In this document: positions 1 through 7,267 of the stretch, piece after piece
Layout: each line of letters starts with the position of its first letter
Numbering within the stretch: the stretch's first letter is position 1
NCBI GenBank assembly: GCA_023399035.1
Contig: JAEWQX010000045.1
Location: 1 to 26,191, forward strand
DNA length: 26,191 bases
DNA from: Bacillota bacterium
GTDB taxonomy: Bacteria; Bacillota; Clostridia; Clostridiales; Clostridiaceae
Reading direction: 5' to 3'
Notes under the pieces: generated by a model
Told to the model about the DNA's origin: nothing
Databases searched by the model: none
The model's input: the letters and a program-made list of their open reading frames with translations, nothing else
Translations under genes and position numbers: made by a program

Positions 1-217
1 CTGTTTCGTATTCAACGTGAGCAGTGTTGATTGTGATTCCTCTTTCTTTTTCTTCTGGAGCCTTATCGATATCTGCGTAGTTGAACGCATCTGCGAATCC
101 TTTATTTGCTAATACAGTTGTGATTGCAGCTGTTAATGTAGTCTTACCGTGGTCAACGTGACCTATTGTACCAATGTTAACATGTGGTTTACTTCTTTCA
201 AATTTCTCTTTTGCCAT
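1..217 (-). CDS. tuf: Elongation factor Tu, N-terminal 72 residues (partial)
   Basis: EF-Tu is the GTPase that delivers aminoacyl-tRNA to the ribosomal A site. Only the N-terminus is in the window; the gene runs off the left edge. The ATG is at 215-217 on the minus strand and the product begins MAKEKFERSKPHVNIGTIGH. The P-loop GHVDHGKT and the switch I region with the invariant RGITIN sequence are both visible. A strong AAAGGAGGAATT ribosome binding site lies at 223-234. The gene is downstream of tRNA-Thr with no terminator between, so the two probably share the promoter at 393-421. This is near certain for EF-Tu; a second tuf copy elsewhere in the genome cannot be excluded. Confidence 0.97.
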   Translation of the reverse strand, partial: MAKEKFERSKPHVNIGTIGHVDHGKTTLTAAITTVLANKGFADAFNYADIDKAPEEKERGITINTAHVEYET

Positions 218-277
218 TGAAAATTCCTCCTTTAAAATTGTAATAAACTTTGCCTAGCGTTTTTTCTTTTTTTATTT

Positions 278-353
278 TGGAGCTCACAATCGGGATTGAA
301 CCGACGACCTCCACCTTACCAAGGTGACGCTCTGCCAACTGAGCTATGTGAGC
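278..353 (-). tRNA. tRNA-Thr (anticodon GGU)
   Basis: On the minus strand the 76-nt cloverleaf has acceptor arms GCTCACA and TGTGAGC, an encoded CCA at 278-280, a D-arm (GCTCAGTTGGCAGAGC), an anticodon arm CACC-TTGGTAA-GGTG giving anticodon GGT, and a T-arm with GGTTCAATCC. It sits between sigH and tuf and is probably cotranscribed with tuf. Confidence 0.97.
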
Positions 354-392
354 GCTTCGAAATCATATCGTTCCTTGATATACCAATTATAA

Positions 393-421
393 AGTTTACT
401 ATTAATTTTTTTGTTTGTCAA
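393..421 (-). promoter_or_regulatory. SigA-type promoter for tRNA-Thr and tuf
   Basis: Minus strand: -35 TTGACA at 416-421, 17-nt spacer, -10 TAAACT at 393-398. It begins 10 nt before the end of the sigH-tRNA gap (sigH stop at 431) and would start transcription about 30 nt upstream of tRNA-Thr. A perfect -35 fits stable RNA and tuf expression. No terminator hairpin follows sigH, so sigH transcripts may also read through. Confidence 0.65.
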
Positions 422-430
422 TATAAATTA

Positions 431-1051
431 TCACTTTACTTTCAAGCATTTTTCTAATTTTCTTTTCACTCTTTGAAGTGCGTTATCTATTGATTTTGAA
501 TGTCTTTCCAAATCACATGCAATTTCCTGATAAGACTTCCCATCTAAATAGGAAGTTAATACTTTTCTTTCCAGTCCAGATAAGACTTCAGAAATCTTTT
601 CTTCAATGAAATGCATCTGTTCTTTACTAATCATAAGTTCCTCAGGATCTGAAATCTTTAATCCAGACAGCACATCTAGAAGAGTTCTTTCAGATTCTTC
701 TTCATATATTGGTTTATTTAATGATACGTAAGTATTTAAAGGTATGTGCTTTTGTCTAGTAGCAGTTTTTATTGCTGTTATAATCTGTCTAGTCACACAT
801 ATTTCTGCAAAAGCCTTAAAAGATGTAGATTTTTCAGGATTGAAATCACGTATAGCCTTATATAATCCAATCATGCCTTCCTGATAAATATCTTCCTTAT
901 CAGCACCTATTAGGAAGTATGATTTCGCTTTAGCTTTTACAAAATTTTCATATTTGAAAATTAAATACTCTTGCGCTTTGTTATTGCCAGCCTTAGCTTC
1001 CATAACAACCTCTTCATCTAGTTTGTCTTTAAATTCTAAAAATCCTTTCAA
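431..1051 (-). CDS. sigH: RNA polymerase sigma-H factor (SigH/Spo0H)
   Basis: A 206-residue sigma-70 family factor that in Bacillus and Clostridium directs early-sporulation and transition-phase promoters. Region 2 is visible as DKEDIYQEGMIGLYKAIRDF followed by FAEICVTRQIITAIKTATRQ (about residues 50-100). Region 4 is the C-terminal helix-turn-helix with GKSYQEIACDLERHSKSI (about 170-190). The start codon is TTG (1049-1051), preceded by a weak GAGAGAG ribosome binding site; the next in-frame ATG is at residue 17, which would cut the conserved N-terminal helix. The inefficient start may hold SigH low. It lies downstream of yacP/rae1, as in B. subtilis, but has its own promoter at 1103-1132. 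Confident in SigH from sequence and context. Confidence 0.95.
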   Translation of the reverse strand: MKGFLEFKDKLDEEVVMEAKAGNNKAQEYLIFKYENFVKAKAKSYFLIGADKEDIYQEGMIGLYKAIRDFNPEKSTSFKAFAEICVTRQIITAIKTATRQKHIPLNTYVSLNKPIYEEESERTLLDVLSGLKISDPEELMISKEQMHFIEEKISEVLSGLERKVLTSYLDGKSYQEIACDLERHSKSIDNALQRVKRKLEKCLKVK

Positions 1052-1102
1052 CTATACTCTCTCAACTCTCTTCTAAAATTAAACTGCTCTACCTTTTAAA
1101 CA

Positions 1103-1132
1103 ATTATACTCTAGTAAAATTGCATTCGTCAA
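1103..1132 (-). promoter_or_regulatory. SigA-type promoter of sigH
   Basis: Minus strand: -35 TTGACG at 1127-1132, 18-nt spacer, -10 TATAAT at 1103-1108. It starts only a few bases after the yacP stop at 1139, and no hairpin separates the genes. sigH can therefore be transcribed both from here and by readthrough from the upstream operon. The leader would be about 45 nt. Confidence 0.7.
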
Positions 1133-1138
1133 CCAGTT

Positions 1139-1651
1139 CTACTTACCTCTGCGCATTTCCTCCAACTTTTTAACTACATCTTCATTTATATTATCAGCTA
1201 CACTATTTTTATGATTAATTTTTATTTTATCTGTTTTATTATTTATTGTTTTTTCCACTTTTAGGATCTCATTGTAAAACTCAATAGACGACATCCTTAC
1301 AGCTCCTCTCTGAAAGACCGTCTGTTGTTCAAGATTATCTGAAGTTACTACCATAACTTCATGCTTTCTCCCCATTTCATTAACATGTCTTTCTATATAA
1401 GCATCTGCCGTTTCGCCATCTTTAGTAAAAACAACTGAAATATTCCGGTTAATTTCTTCTTTCTTTTCTATACTTCCAGGAACTTTGTGTGCATCGAAAA
1501 CTAATATTATCCTGCACTCCTTAAAGACTCCGTAATTATGCAGTTTATCAATAAGAGTCTGCCTTGCACCTTCGAAACTAACGTCTTTCTTCTCTTTTAA
1601 GTCTGGCCAGCTATTTATTACGTTATACCCATCTACGAAAATATTTTTCAT
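1139..1651 (-). CDS. rae1: NYN-domain endoribonuclease YacP/Rae1
   Basis: A 170-residue protein of the YacP family. B. subtilis Rae1 is a ribosome-associated endoribonuclease that enters the A site and cleaves certain mRNAs during translation. The PIN-like NYN fold shows as FVDGYNVI (acidic D7), VFDAH (D53), GETADAYIE (D83) and VVTSDN (D105), the expected acidic metal-binding set. The C-terminal 40 residues are Lys/Asn-rich and probably flexible. The ATG at 1649-1651 has an AAGAGGT ribosome binding site and is only 10 nt after rlmB. The mrnC-rlmB-yacP-sigH order is the same as in Bacillus. Family call is firm; substrate specificity is inferred from B. subtilis. Confidence 0.92.
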   Translation of the reverse strand: MKNIFVDGYNVINSWPDLKEKKDVSFEGARQTLIDKLHNYGVFKECRIILVFDAHKVPGSIEKKEEINRNISVVFTKDGETADAYIERHVNEMGRKHEVMVVTSDNLEQQTVFQRGAVRMSSIEFYNEILKVEKTINNKTDKIKINHKNSVADNINEDVVKKLEEMRRGK

Positions 1652-1661
1652 AGTATACCTC

Positions 1662-2495
1662 TTACTTGAAGCGTCCTTTTAATACTTCGTACATCATTAT
1701 TCCACCTGCAACAGAAGCATTCAATGAATTTATCTTTCCTACCATAGGTATTTTTATAAGCTTATCACATTTCTGAACTGTAAGCTTTGACATACCTCTT
1801 CCTTCATTTCCTATTACAAGAGCGCATGGACCACTATAGTCAACTTCATAACTATATTCTTCTGCTCTTATATCTGTACCATAAATCCAGACTCCTTTTT
1901 CTTTAAGTTCATCTATTGTTGAGTTTATATTATTTACTTTTGCAACCTTAACATGTTCTATAGCACCAACAGAAGATTTATATACTGTTGCGGTAACAGA
2001 AGCACTTCTTCTCTTAGGGATTATGATTCCATGCACACCAAATAGTTCTGCTGTTCTTGCTATTGAACCTAAGTTATGAGGATCTTCAACTTCATCAAGT
2101 ATAATAATAAATGGAGCTTCTCCTTTTTCTTCAGCCAGGTCAAGTATATCTGATACATCACAATATTTAAATGGAGTAACCTTAGCAATTACGCCCTGAT
2201 GTGCTTCTCCATCACACATACTGTCCAGCTTTCTCTTATCTACTTCTTTTATAAGTATTCTTTGTTCTTTCGCCATTCCTACAATAGCATTTATAGAACC
2301 CTCAAGCTTATTGTTTGAAATATATAGAGCTTCTATAGTTCTATCTCCTTTTAATGCTTCCATTACAGCATTTCTTCCGATAACAATATCTTCTCTTTCT
2401 TCCTGTGGCTCTATATTCTTTGCTCTTCTTGGAGTATCATTTTTTCTATCTTTTTTAAATTTTAAATTATTAGTCTTCTTTGATTTATCCTGCAT
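1662..2495 (-). CDS. rlmB: 23S rRNA (guanosine-2'-O-)-methyltransferase RlmB, TrmH family
   Basis: SPOUT-class methyltransferase expected to methylate the 2'-O of G2251 (E. coli numbering) in the peptidyl-transferase P loop of 23S rRNA. The first 35 residues are very basic. A substrate-binding domain follows (about 38-110, IVIGRNAVMEAL). The SpoU catalytic domain has the three conserved blocks: LDEVEDPHNLGSIARTAELF, ALVIGNEGRGMS, and IPMVGKINSLNASVAGGIMM, which form the trefoil-knot SAM site. Two ATG codons are adjacent; I chose 2493-2495, 7 nt from the GGGAGG site at 2503-2508, over 2496-2498, which is only 4 nt away. It lies between mrnC and yacP in one operon. Confidence 0.94.
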   Translation of the reverse strand: MQDKSKKTNNLKFKKDRKNDTPRRAKNIEPQEEREDIVIGRNAVMEALKGDRTIEALYISNNKLEGSINAIVGMAKEQRILIKEVDKRKLDSMCDGEAHQGVIAKVTPFKYCDVSDILDLAEEKGEAPFIIILDEVEDPHNLGSIARTAELFGVHGIIIPKRRSASVTATVYKSSVGAIEHVKVAKVNNINSTIDELKEKGVWIYGTDIRAEEYSYEVDYSGPCALVIGNEGRGMSKLTVQKCDKLIKIPMVGKINSLNASVAGGIMMYEVLKGRFK

Positions 2496-2525
2496 CATTA
2501 GACCTCCCTTTTCTTATCTTTTGAA

Positions 2526-2939
2526 TTATTCCATGCTTTCTATACTCTTGTTGAATATAAATTCCAATCTGTCTTTTTTACCGCATAAATATAGATATCC
2601 AACCAAAGCCTCAAATCCAGTTGCCATTCTATAATCTCTCACATCTGCATTTTTAGGAACAGTTGCCGATTTTGCGTTACGTCCTCTCTTATAAACTGCT
2701 TCTTCATCTTCAGTTAAAAACTCTTCAATATTATGCATTATTGTAGCCTGACTTTTTGCTTTAACATATTTAATTGCCTTAACATGAATTTTATTTGCTG
2801 ATAAAGCTGTATTGTTAGTTAATATGTAATTTCTTATGAAAATTTCATATACTCCATCACCTATCAAAGCTAATTGAAGTGGATTAAGCATTCTTGCTTC
2901 AGTTTCTGTAAATTCTCTTATTCTAAAATCATCTAACAT
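2526..2939 (-). CDS. mrnC: Mini-ribonuclease III (23S rRNA maturation)
   Basis: A 137-residue RNase III-like catalytic domain without a double-stranded RNA-binding domain, the Mini-III architecture. In B. subtilis it trims the 23S rRNA precursor ends. The signature blocks are LIGDGVYE (acidic D28, E32) and the C-terminal ATGFEALVGYLYL with acidic E110. Start is ATG at 2937-2939 with an AAAGGAG ribosome binding site. It follows cysS after a 50-nt gap containing a 14-bp hairpin. The cysS-mrnC-rlmB-yacP order is as in Bacillus. Confidence 0.95.
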   Translation of the reverse strand: MLDDFRIREFTETEARMLNPLQLALIGDGVYEIFIRNYILTNNTALSANKIHVKAIKYVKAKSQATIMHNIEEFLTEDEEAVYKRGRNAKSATVPKNADVRDYRMATGFEALVGYLYLCGKKDRLEFIFNKSIESME

Positions 2940-2953
2940 TATAATTCTCCTTT

Positions 2954-2986
2954 AAATAAGGGTTGCATTATTTGCAACCCTTATTT
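2954..2986 (-). terminator. Hairpin between cysS and mrnC (partial terminator or processing stem)
   Basis: A perfect 14-bp inverted repeat (2954-2967 with 2973-2986) has a 5-nt loop and fills the gap after the cysS stop. On the minus strand its 3' arm ends CCCTTATTT and runs straight into the AAAGGAG ribosome binding site of mrnC. The U-rich tail is short and interrupted, so it looks like a leaky terminator or an RNase-processing or 5'-stabilising stem rather than a full stop. No promoter is evident between it and mrnC. Confidence 0.6.
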
Positions 2987-2989
2987 TAA

Positions 2990-4390
2990 TTAATCAACCT
3001 TTTTCCATCTAACACCTTGTGGTGTATCTTCTAAAACAATATTTCTAGCTTTTAAAGCATCTCTTATTTTATCAGCTAATGCAAAATCTCTGTTCTTTCT
3101 TGCTTCTTGTCTCTTATCAATTAACTCTTGAATTTCAGCTTCTAAAGATTTTTCTTCAGTCTTTTGAAGAATTCCAAGAGGACTTCCAAGCTCTCTTATT
3201 ATGCTTAGTGCACCTTCGCATAATTCAGCTGATGAATCTATATTTACATTATTGTTTATATCTTTTACTAAATCAAATAATACTGTAATAGCATCAGCAG
3301 TGTTGAAATCATCATCCATCTTTTTAATGAATTTTTCTCTATGCTTATCTAAAGACTTTAAATAACCTCTTTCAGAATCATCAGCTTCTTTTCTGCTAAC
3401 TTCATTAATTAAGTTTTCAAGATTATTTATGCAGTTATATAATCTATCAACTGAAGCTTTAGCTGAATCTAAAAGTTCTGTGCTGAAGTTTATCTGAGTT
3501 CTGTAATGTCCTGATAACATTAAGAATCTTATTACATCTGAATTATATTTTTTCAATGCTTCTCTTGCAGTAACAAAGTTGTTTTCAGACTTTGACATCT
3601 TCTTATTATCAACATTAACAAATGCAGCATGCATCCAGTAATTTGCAAATTTCTTTCCTGTTACAGCTTCACTTTGAGCTATTTCATTTTCATGGTGTGG
3701 GAATTTTAAATCCATTCCGCCTCCATGAATATCAATAGTGTCTCCTAATAATTTCTTTGCCATGCATGAGCATTCAATGTGCCATCCTGGTCTTCCTGGT
3801 CCCCAAGGACTTTCCCAAGCTGGTTCACCTGGTTTCTGCGACTTCCATACAGCAAAATCCATTGCGTCTTTCTTTCTTTCATCAACGCTTATTCTTGCTC
3901 CAGCCTGAAGGTCTTCTAAATTCTGACCGCAAAGTTTTCCATAGCTTTCAAATTTCTTAGTGCTGAAATAAACATCACCATCAACTTCGTAGGCAAATCC
4001 TTTATCAATTAAATCTTTAACAAAATCTATTACTTCTTGAATATATTCAGTAGCTCTTGGATTTGTTGTTGCTCTTTCAATTTGAAGACCATCAGCATCT
4101 TTATAATATTCTTCTATGAATTTATCTCCAAGTTCCTTTACTGTAATACCTTCATCATTAGCTTTTTTTATCATTTTATCATCTATGTCAGTAAAGTTTT
4201 GAATAAAGTTAACCTTGTATCCTCTATATTCTAAATATCTTCTTATTGTATCAAATATTATAAATGTTCTTCCATTACCAATATGAAAATAATTATATAC
4301 AGTCGGTCCACATACATACATTCTAACTTCACCTGGAACAATAGGCACGAATTCTTCTTTTTGTCTCGTTAAACTATTATATATCCTCAC
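2990..4390 (-). CDS. cysS: Cysteinyl-tRNA synthetase
   Basis: Class I aminoacyl-tRNA synthetase that charges tRNA-Cys; a tRNA-Cys gene lies at 26035. Length 466 fits the bacterial enzyme. The Rossmann catalytic domain has the HIGH-like motif FHIGNG (36-39) and KMSKS (264-268). The zinc ligands that discriminate cysteine are in place: C27, C207, H232 and E236, equivalent to C28/C209/H234/E238 in E. coli. The C-terminal DALR and anticodon-recognition helices follow residue 310. Start is GTG (4388-4390) behind GGGAGGT, and it is 18 nt downstream of proS, so it is under the same T-box control. Confidence 0.97.
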   Translation of the reverse strand: MRIYNSLTRQKEEFVPIVPGEVRMYVCGPTVYNYFHIGNGRTFIIFDTIRRYLEYRGYKVNFIQNFTDIDDKMIKKANDEGITVKELGDKFIEEYYKDADGLQIERATTNPRATEYIQEVIDFVKDLIDKGFAYEVDGDVYFSTKKFESYGKLCGQNLEDLQAGARISVDERKKDAMDFAVWKSQKPGEPAWESPWGPGRPGWHIECSCMAKKLLGDTIDIHGGGMDLKFPHHENEIAQSEAVTGKKFANYWMHAAFVNVDNKKMSKSENNFVTAREALKKYNSDVIRFLMLSGHYRTQINFSTELLDSAKASVDRLYNCINNLENLINEVSRKEADDSERGYLKSLDKHREKFIKKMDDDFNTADAITVLFDLVKDINNNVNIDSSAELCEGALSIIRELGSPLGILQKTEEKSLEAEIQELIDKRQEARKNRDFALADKIRDALKARNIVLEDTPQGVRWKKVD

Positions 4391-4408
4391 TATAATTACC
4401 TCCCAATA

Positions 4409-6121
4409 TTATCTTAATTTCATATTATTTTTTTCAAATTCACCTTTTACAATATTGCAGACATTACTTATCTTAACAACTTCCATTTCGCCATCTCTAA
4501 GCTTGAATTCAACTTCTCCATCAGTAATCTTCTTACCAACAGTAACTCTCATTGGAATACCCATAAGTTCCGAATCCTTAAACTTAACTCCCGCTCTTTC
4601 ATTTCTATCATCTAAAAGTGCTTCAACTCCCATAGAAGTTAATTGTTCATATAGTTCATTTGCAACTTTTACTTGTTCTTCATCCTTAACATTTACAGGA
4701 ATTACTGAGATATGGTATGGTGCAACTGATAAAGGCCATATGATTCCATTATCATCATGATGCTGTTCTATTATTGAAGCCATAGTTCTTGTAACTCCGA
4801 TTCCATAGCATCCCATAACAAATGGCTTTTCCTTACCATCTTCATCTATAAAGTTTGCATTCATTGCTGCTGAATACTTTGTTCCAAGTTTAAATATATG
4901 ACCTACTTCTGTACCTCTTGCAATTGTTATTGGAGCTCCGCAGCATGGGCATTTTTCACCTTCAGTTACATTTCTGAAATCTCCAACAATTCCTTCAAAA
5001 TCTCTTCCGTAGTTTACATTTTCAATATGATATCCAGTTTCATTAGCACCAACTATAAAGTTATACATGTTAGCAACTTCTTCATCTACTAATAGTATAT
5101 CCACTTTTATTCCAATTGGTCCTGCAAATCCCACAGCTGCTCCTGTAGCATTTTGAACTTCTTCATTACTTGCTAAATCAAGGTTTGTAACTTCACCTAC
5201 TGCATTTGCAACCTTAACTTCATTGATTTCTCTATCGCCTCTTACCATAACAGCAACGATTTTACCATCTGCATTGAATAAAATAGTCTTTGCAAATTTC
5301 TTTGCATTAGTGTTAAAGAAAGCAGCTACTTCTTCAATAGTTCTTGCATTTGGTGTTTCAACTTTATTTCTTTCCTTTAATTCAGCTTTTTCTTCTTTTT
5401 CCGAAGTTGATACTGCCTTTTCTATATTAGCAGCATAATTACAGCTGCTGCAGAATACAACATCGTCTTCTCCAACTTCTGATTTAACCATGAATTCAGC
5501 TGAGTTAGATCCACCGATTGCACCTGAATCAGCTTCAACACATTTTGCATCTAATCCACATCTGTTAAATATCTTAACATATGCATCATGCATCTTATCG
5601 AAAACTATATCTAATCCAGCTTGATCCTTATCAAAACTGTAAGCATCCTTCATTATGAATTCTCTAGATCTCATAACACCAAATCTTGGTCTACGTTCAT
5701 CTCTGTACTTAGTTTGAATTTGATATAAGTTAAGTGGAAGCTGCTTATAAGATTTGATTTCATTTCTTGCGATATCTGTAAATACTTCTTCATGCGTAGG
5801 ACCTAAACAGAAGTCTCTTGCACCTCTATCTTTAACTCTGAACATTTCTGCTCCATAAGCATCCCATCTTCCTGATTCCTGCCATAATTCAGCTGGTATC
5901 ATAGCTGAAGCAAGGAATTCCTGTGCTCCTGCTGCATTCATTTCTTCTCTCACTATATCTTCTACATTCTTAAGAACCTTTAATCCTAATGGCATGTAAT
6001 TATATATACCTGCTGCCATCTTTCTTATCATTCCAGCTCTTAGCATAAGCTTATGGCTATCAATTTCAGCTTCTGCTGGTACTTCTCTTAATGTAGAGAT
6101 TAACATATTAGACATTTTCAT
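4409..6121 (-). CDS. proS: Prolyl-tRNA synthetase, bacterial type with editing insertion
   Basis: A 570-residue class II synthetase. The catalytic core carries motif 2 (YRDERRPRFGVMRSREFIMKD, about 140-160) and motif 3 (GCYGIGVTRTMASIIEQHH, about 437-455). Between them lies the YbaK-type insertion domain (about 225-400), which hydrolyses Ala-tRNA-Pro. Two Cys pairs, FCSSC and KCPCC, flank this region. The anticodon-binding domain is at about 475-570. ATG start with AGGAGGA 9 nt upstream; a second ATG follows two codons later. A proline T-box with terminator ends 190 nt upstream. That 190-nt stretch is very AT-rich, with only a weak promoter-like TTGTCG/GATATT near 6185-6215. Confidence 0.97.
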   Translation of the reverse strand: MKMSNMLISTLREVPAEAEIDSHKLMLRAGMIRKMAAGIYNYMPLGLKVLKNVEDIVREEMNAAGAQEFLASAMIPAELWQESGRWDAYGAEMFRVKDRGARDFCLGPTHEEVFTDIARNEIKSYKQLPLNLYQIQTKYRDERRPRFGVMRSREFIMKDAYSFDKDQAGLDIVFDKMHDAYVKIFNRCGLDAKCVEADSGAIGGSNSAEFMVKSEVGEDDVVFCSSCNYAANIEKAVSTSEKEEKAELKERNKVETPNARTIEEVAAFFNTNAKKFAKTILFNADGKIVAVMVRGDREINEVKVANAVGEVTNLDLASNEEVQNATGAAVGFAGPIGIKVDILLVDEEVANMYNFIVGANETGYHIENVNYGRDFEGIVGDFRNVTEGEKCPCCGAPITIARGTEVGHIFKLGTKYSAAMNANFIDEDGKEKPFVMGCYGIGVTRTMASIIEQHHDDNGIIWPLSVAPYHISVIPVNVKDEEQVKVANELYEQLTSMGVEALLDDRNERAGVKFKDSELMGIPMRVTVGKKITDGEVEFKLRDGEMEVVKISNVCNIVKGEFEKNNMKLR

Positions 6122-6310
6122 ATCAAAGTTCCTCCTATTGATTATGTATTATTATTTAAACAATGATTAAATACTTTGTAATTTTATTCACCTAAAATAT
6201 CTTATGTGAATATACCAATCGACAATTATTAATTATTTTCTTGCAATTATATATAAGTTTATGATTATCAAAAGACTTTTAAAATATAAGTATTTATATA
6301 TTTGAACAAT

Positions 6311-6346
6311 AAAAAAATCGCCCTAATAAATATATTAGGGCGATTT
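6311..6346 (-). terminator. T-box intrinsic terminator
   Basis: Perfect 14-bp stem (6315-6328 with 6333-6346), 4-nt loop, GC-rich core CGCCCT/AGGGCG, followed on the minus strand by seven T residues. It sits just after the T-box sequence, whose antiterminator pairing would compete with it. Confidence 0.93.
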
Positions 6347-6526
6347 AACTCGCGGTACCACCTAAATTTGTTCTCTAAATAATGATAACGGTATTAAACC
6401 GATAGTTTTTTCCTACTGCTCCGAAGCTGGTTCAAAGTCTGTTAAAAGTCTTACAGCCTATGGACTTTTTCTCTTAAATAGCGACTTCTACTATTCTCCA
6501 TCATTGCTCTAAAATTTCATTTTATT
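6311..6526 (-). promoter_or_regulatory. T-box leader riboswitch (proline specifier) controlling proS-cysS
   Basis: The minus-strand leader contains the near-invariant T-box sequence AGGTGGTACCGCGAG (about 6348-6362), upstream of an intrinsic terminator. The UGGU of the T-box pairs with an ACCA 3' end, as in tRNA-Pro with discriminator A. Stem I covers about 6415-6515 with AGTAGAAG and AAGAGAAA elements. In the specifier loop, GAA-CCA-GC at 6426-6433 places codon CCA (6428-6430), a proline codon that matches the downstream proS. Uncharged tRNA-Pro is expected to stabilise the antiterminator and switch on proS, cysS and possibly the genes beyond. Boundaries are approximate. Confidence 0.93.
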
Positions 6527-6533
6527 TTAATTT

Positions 6534-6562
6534 ATTATAACTTTTTAAAATTTAACTGTCAA
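6534..6562 (-). promoter_or_regulatory. Perfect consensus SigA promoter of the proS T-box operon
   Basis: Minus strand: -35 TTGACA at 6557-6562, exactly 17 nt, -10 TATAAT at 6534-6539. All 12 consensus bases match. It begins 5 nt after the ispD stop. Transcription would start near 6526, just before stem I of the T-box, so initiation is probably constitutive and control lies in the leader. Confidence 0.88.
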
Positions 6563-6566
6563 TATA

Positions 6567-7241
6567 CTAAGACTCCACCAGATACTGCGCTAATATCAAA
6601 TCTTCAGGAGTTGTTATCTTAATATTTGTATATTCTCCTTCATATAGATAGACATCATTACCAAAGAGCTCAGCTACCATTGTATCATCTGTTACTTCAA
6701 GTTTATTTTCCTTAACTTTTTTATGACAATTAAGTATCATATCATAGTCAAAAACCTGAGGCGTCTGAACAGCTACAAGATTACTTCTATCAGGTGTTTC
6801 AACCGAAAAACCTTTTCCATCCTTTACCTTTATGGTATCTTTAGGCATTACTCCTGGTGCTGCTGCCCCATATAATCCTGCATATTTAATTCCATCATCT
6901 ATAATCCTTTTAGATACAAATGGTCTTGCTCCGTCATGAATAAGTACAATATCTGATCCTTCTGCCTTTTGTAGTCCATTATATACAGAATCCTGTCTTT
7001 CTTTGCCACCCATAGCAATACAATCAACTTTTAAATTATACTTATCAAGTACTTCCTTCTGGCAGAACTCTAATTCATCCTCGGGAATTACCAATATAAC
7101 TTTATCTATGCTTTTATTATTTATAAAACGGTTAAGAGTGTAATAAAGAATGGGTCTTCCATTCAAGTCTATATATTGTTTACTTTGAATAGAGCCCATT
7201 CTCTTACCTCTTCCTCCAGCTAATACTATCGCACTAACCAT
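6567..7241 (-). CDS. ispD: 2-C-methyl-D-erythritol 4-phosphate cytidylyltransferase
   Basis: Third enzyme of the MEP isoprenoid pathway: CTP + MEP to CDP-ME. The 224 residues carry the nucleotide-binding loop LAGGRGKRMG (7-16), IHDGARPF (about 101-108), the VQTPQVF block and VTDDTMVAE (about 183-191), all typical of IspD. The frequent partner ispF is not adjacent, unlike in B. subtilis. It lies 26 nt downstream of yacL and is probably cotranscribed with it. The ATG is at 7239-7241, with an AAAGGAG-type site in the gap. Confidence 0.96.
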   Translation of the reverse strand: MVSAIVLAGGRGKRMGSIQSKQYIDLNGRPILYYTLNRFINNKSIDKVILVIPEDELEFCQKEVLDKYNLKVDCIAMGGKERQDSVYNGLQKAEGSDIVLIHDGARPFVSKRIIDDGIKYAGLYGAAAPGVMPKDTIKVKDGKGFSVETPDRSNLVAVQTPQVFDYDMILNCHKKVKENKLEVTDDTMVAELFGNDVYLYEGEYTNIKITTPEDLILAQYLVES

Positions 7242-7267
7242 TTAGAAAAGTCTCCTTTAATCATAAT

